Shown: piece after piece, positions 61,466 through 64,000 of the stretch
How the letters are laid out: the number at the start of each line of letters is the position of its first letter
Numbering within the stretch: the first letter of the stretch is position 1
Source of the DNA: Prosopocoilus inquinatus
Taxonomy: Eukaryota; Arthropoda; Insecta; Coleoptera; Lucanidae
Assembly: GCA_036172665.1 (NCBI GenBank)
Contig: CM069875.1
Location: 20,677,806-20,741,805 of the forward strand
Direction of reading: 5' to 3'
DNA: 64,000 bases
Notes under the pieces: generated by a model
Databases searched by the model: none
What the model was told of the DNA's origin: nothing
What the model saw: only the letters and a program-made list of their open reading frames with translations
Program-made: the position numbers and the translations under genes

Positions 61466-62127
61466 CAGGGTGTCCCACTTAAGGCGGATTCTTTCATACC
61501 TCTCTAGTTTTTAAATTTTACGAAAAAATGTTTCAAATGAAAGTTTCACAGGATCATGTGGGGCGTATTTTAAAATTAGTTTGACATGTAGTGTTCCGTT
61601 TAGCCTGGGCGTTACGTCACTTCATTATTTTAAAAGGAACACTCTATATATTTTTACATTTTTGGGTTCTGAATTGAATTTTAATGTGACTTTGTGTACC
61701 ATACATAGGGTTTAATCTAAACCGTTTTCGCGTTATTCAACTTTTTAATAAAAGTTATCGCTCTTGCAGTACCTCATGCAAATGCAAATATCTTCGGAAC
61801 AAATGACGTTAGGGACTTGTGGTTTTTTGCAAAAGTCTTGAAACGCTTTTTCAGTTACACTGTAAAGAAAAAACGGTTTAGACTAGACCCTATGTATGGT
61901 ACATAAAGTCACATTAAAATTCAATCCAAAATCCGAAAATGTAAAAATATATAGGGTGTTCCATTGAAAATAACGAAGTGACCTAACGTCCAGGCTAAAC
62001 GGAACACTCTCTACACATCAAACTAATTTTAGAATATGCTCCACATAATTCTGTGAAACTTTCATTTGAAACATTTTTTTGTAAAATTCATAACCAGAAG
62101 AATCCGCCTTAAGTGGGACACCCTGTA
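61466..62127. mobile_element. 662-bp foldback MITE with TACAGGGTGTCCCACTTAAG ends
   Basis: The TIRs are perfect over the first 30 bases, and the arms remain alignable for about 260 bp (61,466-61,730 and 61,865-62,127), sharing GTTCCGTTTAGCCTG/GGCTAAACGGAAC, CCATACATAGGG and GAAAGTTTCACAG-type words. A central 130 bp is unpaired. TA bounds both ends. No coding sequence. It is the clearest member of the TACAGGGTG-ended group here. Confidence 0.85.
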
Positions 62128-63539
62128 TTTAACTTCAAAAATTTTCATCATTATGCTTAACTAACAACAGAGCTGGCAAAACTGGTGAGACATTTTGGTT
62201 CCTAACGAGCATCATTTTAGATGTGTTCGTTTTGCATAAGTTAATAAGCTTGACTCACCAAACTTACATGCTTAAAGCTGTCTTCGTTTTATAAATTTAC
62301 AAGCCATAATTTACTTACAAACTTACTAATTTGTGAAGTGAAGTGAATACACCTCCTGTTGTCTATACTGGTTATTGAATCTAATTGAAATTATAAAAAT
62401 TCCATAACAACAAACAGCGGAGATAATAGAAGATTGAAATTTATCAAGTACGTACTGAATTATGACCGGCAAATACCTACAAAAACCGAAATCTGTCTTT
62501 TGCTAGGCCATACCGCTTTCTAGCTGTTGGATTGCCTATGTTTTCACCTTACAACAACGACCATTCAAACTGTATGTCTCAAGGTACTGTAAAAGGGCTT
62601 TCCCAAAATTGAACTAGCTCGCTTTATTCCAACTGCTGGACCAACAGAACAAGGCTTCATATAGTTTGAGAAAAAAGAAGGAAAGAAAATAACTTAAGAT
62701 TTTTACTTGCAACCCAACATAACAAAGAACAAATCGACAATTTTGATAAATTACCTTCTCACATTACTATTATAGACCCGTTTGTAATAATCCATTTTAG
62801 CCTTCTCGTGCAAAAACTCGAGATATACTTAAGGCCCAATTGTACCAATGAGGTTTAAACTGACGTTCAACTGAACCAGTTTCAAAGTAAACAAATTCGC
62901 ATAGAAACCCTTAAAAGATTATTTACGTAAGTACACAATTGTTATTGACAGCTATGTTTCTGAGACCAATGAAAAATGAGGCACTTTAAATGTTATGCGC
63001 AACACCATCTGCATGCTATGAATGTGTAGTATCTATAAAAAAACCATAAATCGCATAACAAACCGCCATTCATCTTCAAGACTATAGAGTTACATTGATA
63101 AAATTTCAATTCGGACTTATTATTTGTAAATGTTTTCTCTATTTATAAGTAGGTTAATCGTTACTTTGATCACGGCTCATAAATTATAACTACCGAACCG
63201 GACTTTTAGGTCGTAGAAATGTTCAAAAAAGGTACCTAATTTAGGCAACTTAATTAAGAAATTAGGTCTTTATTTTCTCATGTAGTTTCTTAAATAGGTC
63301 CTTAAAAATTAAATAAATACTCGATCCGTTTATCTTTTTTTTAATACATAATACTTTCGAACCAGGCCTGGTTTGACGTCAGTGCAGCTACAAACTTAAT
63401 AATTATAAATTAATGAAGATTTCTGAAGTTATAACATTTCAAATATTTAACAAAAGTTGACAATCTAGAAGTATTTTCTTTGGAACTCTTTAATTGTAAG
63501 TTTTAAAAAAATATTTTTGGATTGTCAACTCCTATTGTT
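62128..63539. other. No gene recognised
   Basis: AT-rich. TAATTAAGAAATTAGGTCTT with TATTTTCTC at 63,251-63,280 has a direct counterpart, TAATTATGAAATTAGGTTTT, at about 63,857 beyond the hammerhead copy. An older repeat may therefore have been split by that insertion. Confidence 0.4.
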
Positions 63540-63835
63540 AGATATTTGAGAAATTTTGTTGCAAATAGATTTTGGATTGCATTGAATTCCTCGAGCAGCC
63601 TCTGTATGTACAGTTGTTTCAGCCATATTTGTAGCTTCATCAGCAGAAGCGTAGCACGACAGTTCTGCTACAAACCAAAACAATTCGACCAAGGTTAATC
63701 ACAATTGCAATGTAATAGTAATGAATAGTTTAAACAGCGACATCCTACGATCGCTTTTTGTCAATCTTTATGCAATGTCAGGTCAAAAAGCAATCGTAGG
63801 ATGTCGCTGTTTAAACTATTCATTAAACATTTGAA
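63540..63835. mobile_element. Old hammerhead retrozyme copy
   Basis: A minus-strand part (about 63,549-63,770) joins a shorter plus-strand part (about 63,775-63,820) that mirrors its end, GCGACATCCTACGATCGCTT. Borders AAATTTTGTTGC and GTCGCTGTTTAAACT correspond to the usual two ends. ATATTTGA and ACATTTGA outside may be a worn target duplication. Confidence 0.7.
63591..63659 (-). ncRNA. Hammerhead ribozyme, CTGATGA core, stem I insertion
   Basis: The core is CTGATGA, the commonest natural form. Stem II is AGCTA/TGGCT with loop CAAATA, so pairing is kept although three bases differ from the array. GAAACAACTGTA gives a weakened stem III and cleavage triplet GTA. Four extra bases (CATA or ACAT) sit next to the cleavage site, and one distal stem I pair is lost. 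Activity is doubtful. Confidence 0.7.
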
Positions 63836-63929
63836 ATGGTAAAACTTCATGTTACTTAATTATGAAATTAGGTTTTTATTTTCTCTCAGTAAGTACTTAA
63901 AAAAGTTTGAATTCCTGGCTTCCAATTGG

Positions 63930-64000
63930 AACCATGTCTCTTCTTGGATTTCTTCTACTACCGACGTTTCGTTCTCCATTGCAGAAGAACTTCCTCAGGG
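63930..64000 (-). repeat. Hammerhead-like retroelement end, cut by the window edge
   Basis: The minus strand reads CTGAGGAAGTTCTTCTGCAA, then AGAACGAAACGTCGGTAG, the same motif as at 31.9 and 32.1 kb. Upstream words TTCTTCTACTACCGACG also match. An extra A precedes stem II, so it is not a strict hammerhead. Its continuation lies outside the window. Confidence 0.6.

Overview
The window looks like non-coding, repeat-rich sequence from an insect nuclear genome, possibly a beetle. It is strongly AT-rich, has no operons and no recognisable host exons, and its recognisable coding fragments are all decayed transposon genes: two mariners, a Tc1-like element, a LINE reverse transcriptase and a Ty3/Gypsy pol. 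It also holds many TA-flanked palindromic MITEs whose ends begin TACAGGGTG or similar. The species cannot be fixed from sequence alone. I found no intact host protein gene, rRNA or convincing tRNA. The open reading frames present are mostly short, unrecognised or repeat-internal.

The main discovery is a family of about 312-bp repeats, each carrying what reads as a complete type I hammerhead ribozyme. An array of about seven units (1609-3778) has 3.4 units on the minus strand joined head-to-head to 3.6 units on the plus strand, and 13-14 bp of matching target sequence flanks the whole array. Seven more loci of the same family lie at about 24.4, 28.1, 31.4, 33.4, 35.5, 45.2 and 63.5 kb. Most have the same outward-facing inverted layout, the same two end points and 11-14 bp direct repeats at their borders. 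Tandem head-to-tail ribozyme monomers are what is expected if a circular self-cleaved RNA were copied repeatedly by a reverse transcriptase (a retrozyme). The inverted layout with target duplications is what twin priming during target-primed reverse transcription would leave. The ribozyme core is intact in 11 copies and altered or cut in the older ones.

Layout: 1-345 short tandem duplication; 1.6-3.8 kb hammerhead array; 5.98-6.93 kb long foldback element; 10.2-11.0 kb inverted pair with hammerhead-like motifs plus simple repeats; 12.1-13.25 kb possible non-autonomous LTR element; 16.7-17.6 kb MITEs; 20.3 kb LINE RT remnant; 22.5-23.1 kb pogo-like MITE; 24.4-28.3 kb hammerhead copies, hairpins and a Tc1-like transposase tail; 31.4-36.1 kb dense nest of hammerhead copies with a mariner that itself contains a MITE; 38.5-41.9 kb short repeats and a deleted Gypsy element; 44.1-45.7 kb MITE, hammerhead-like motif and hammerhead copy; 49.4-50.9 kb MITE and internally deleted mariner; 53.4-55.6 kb several palindromes; 60.8-62.1 kb MITEs; 63.5-64 kb an older hammerhead copy and a hammerhead-like motif at the window edge. 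The stretches between are AT-rich DNA in which I see no gene.
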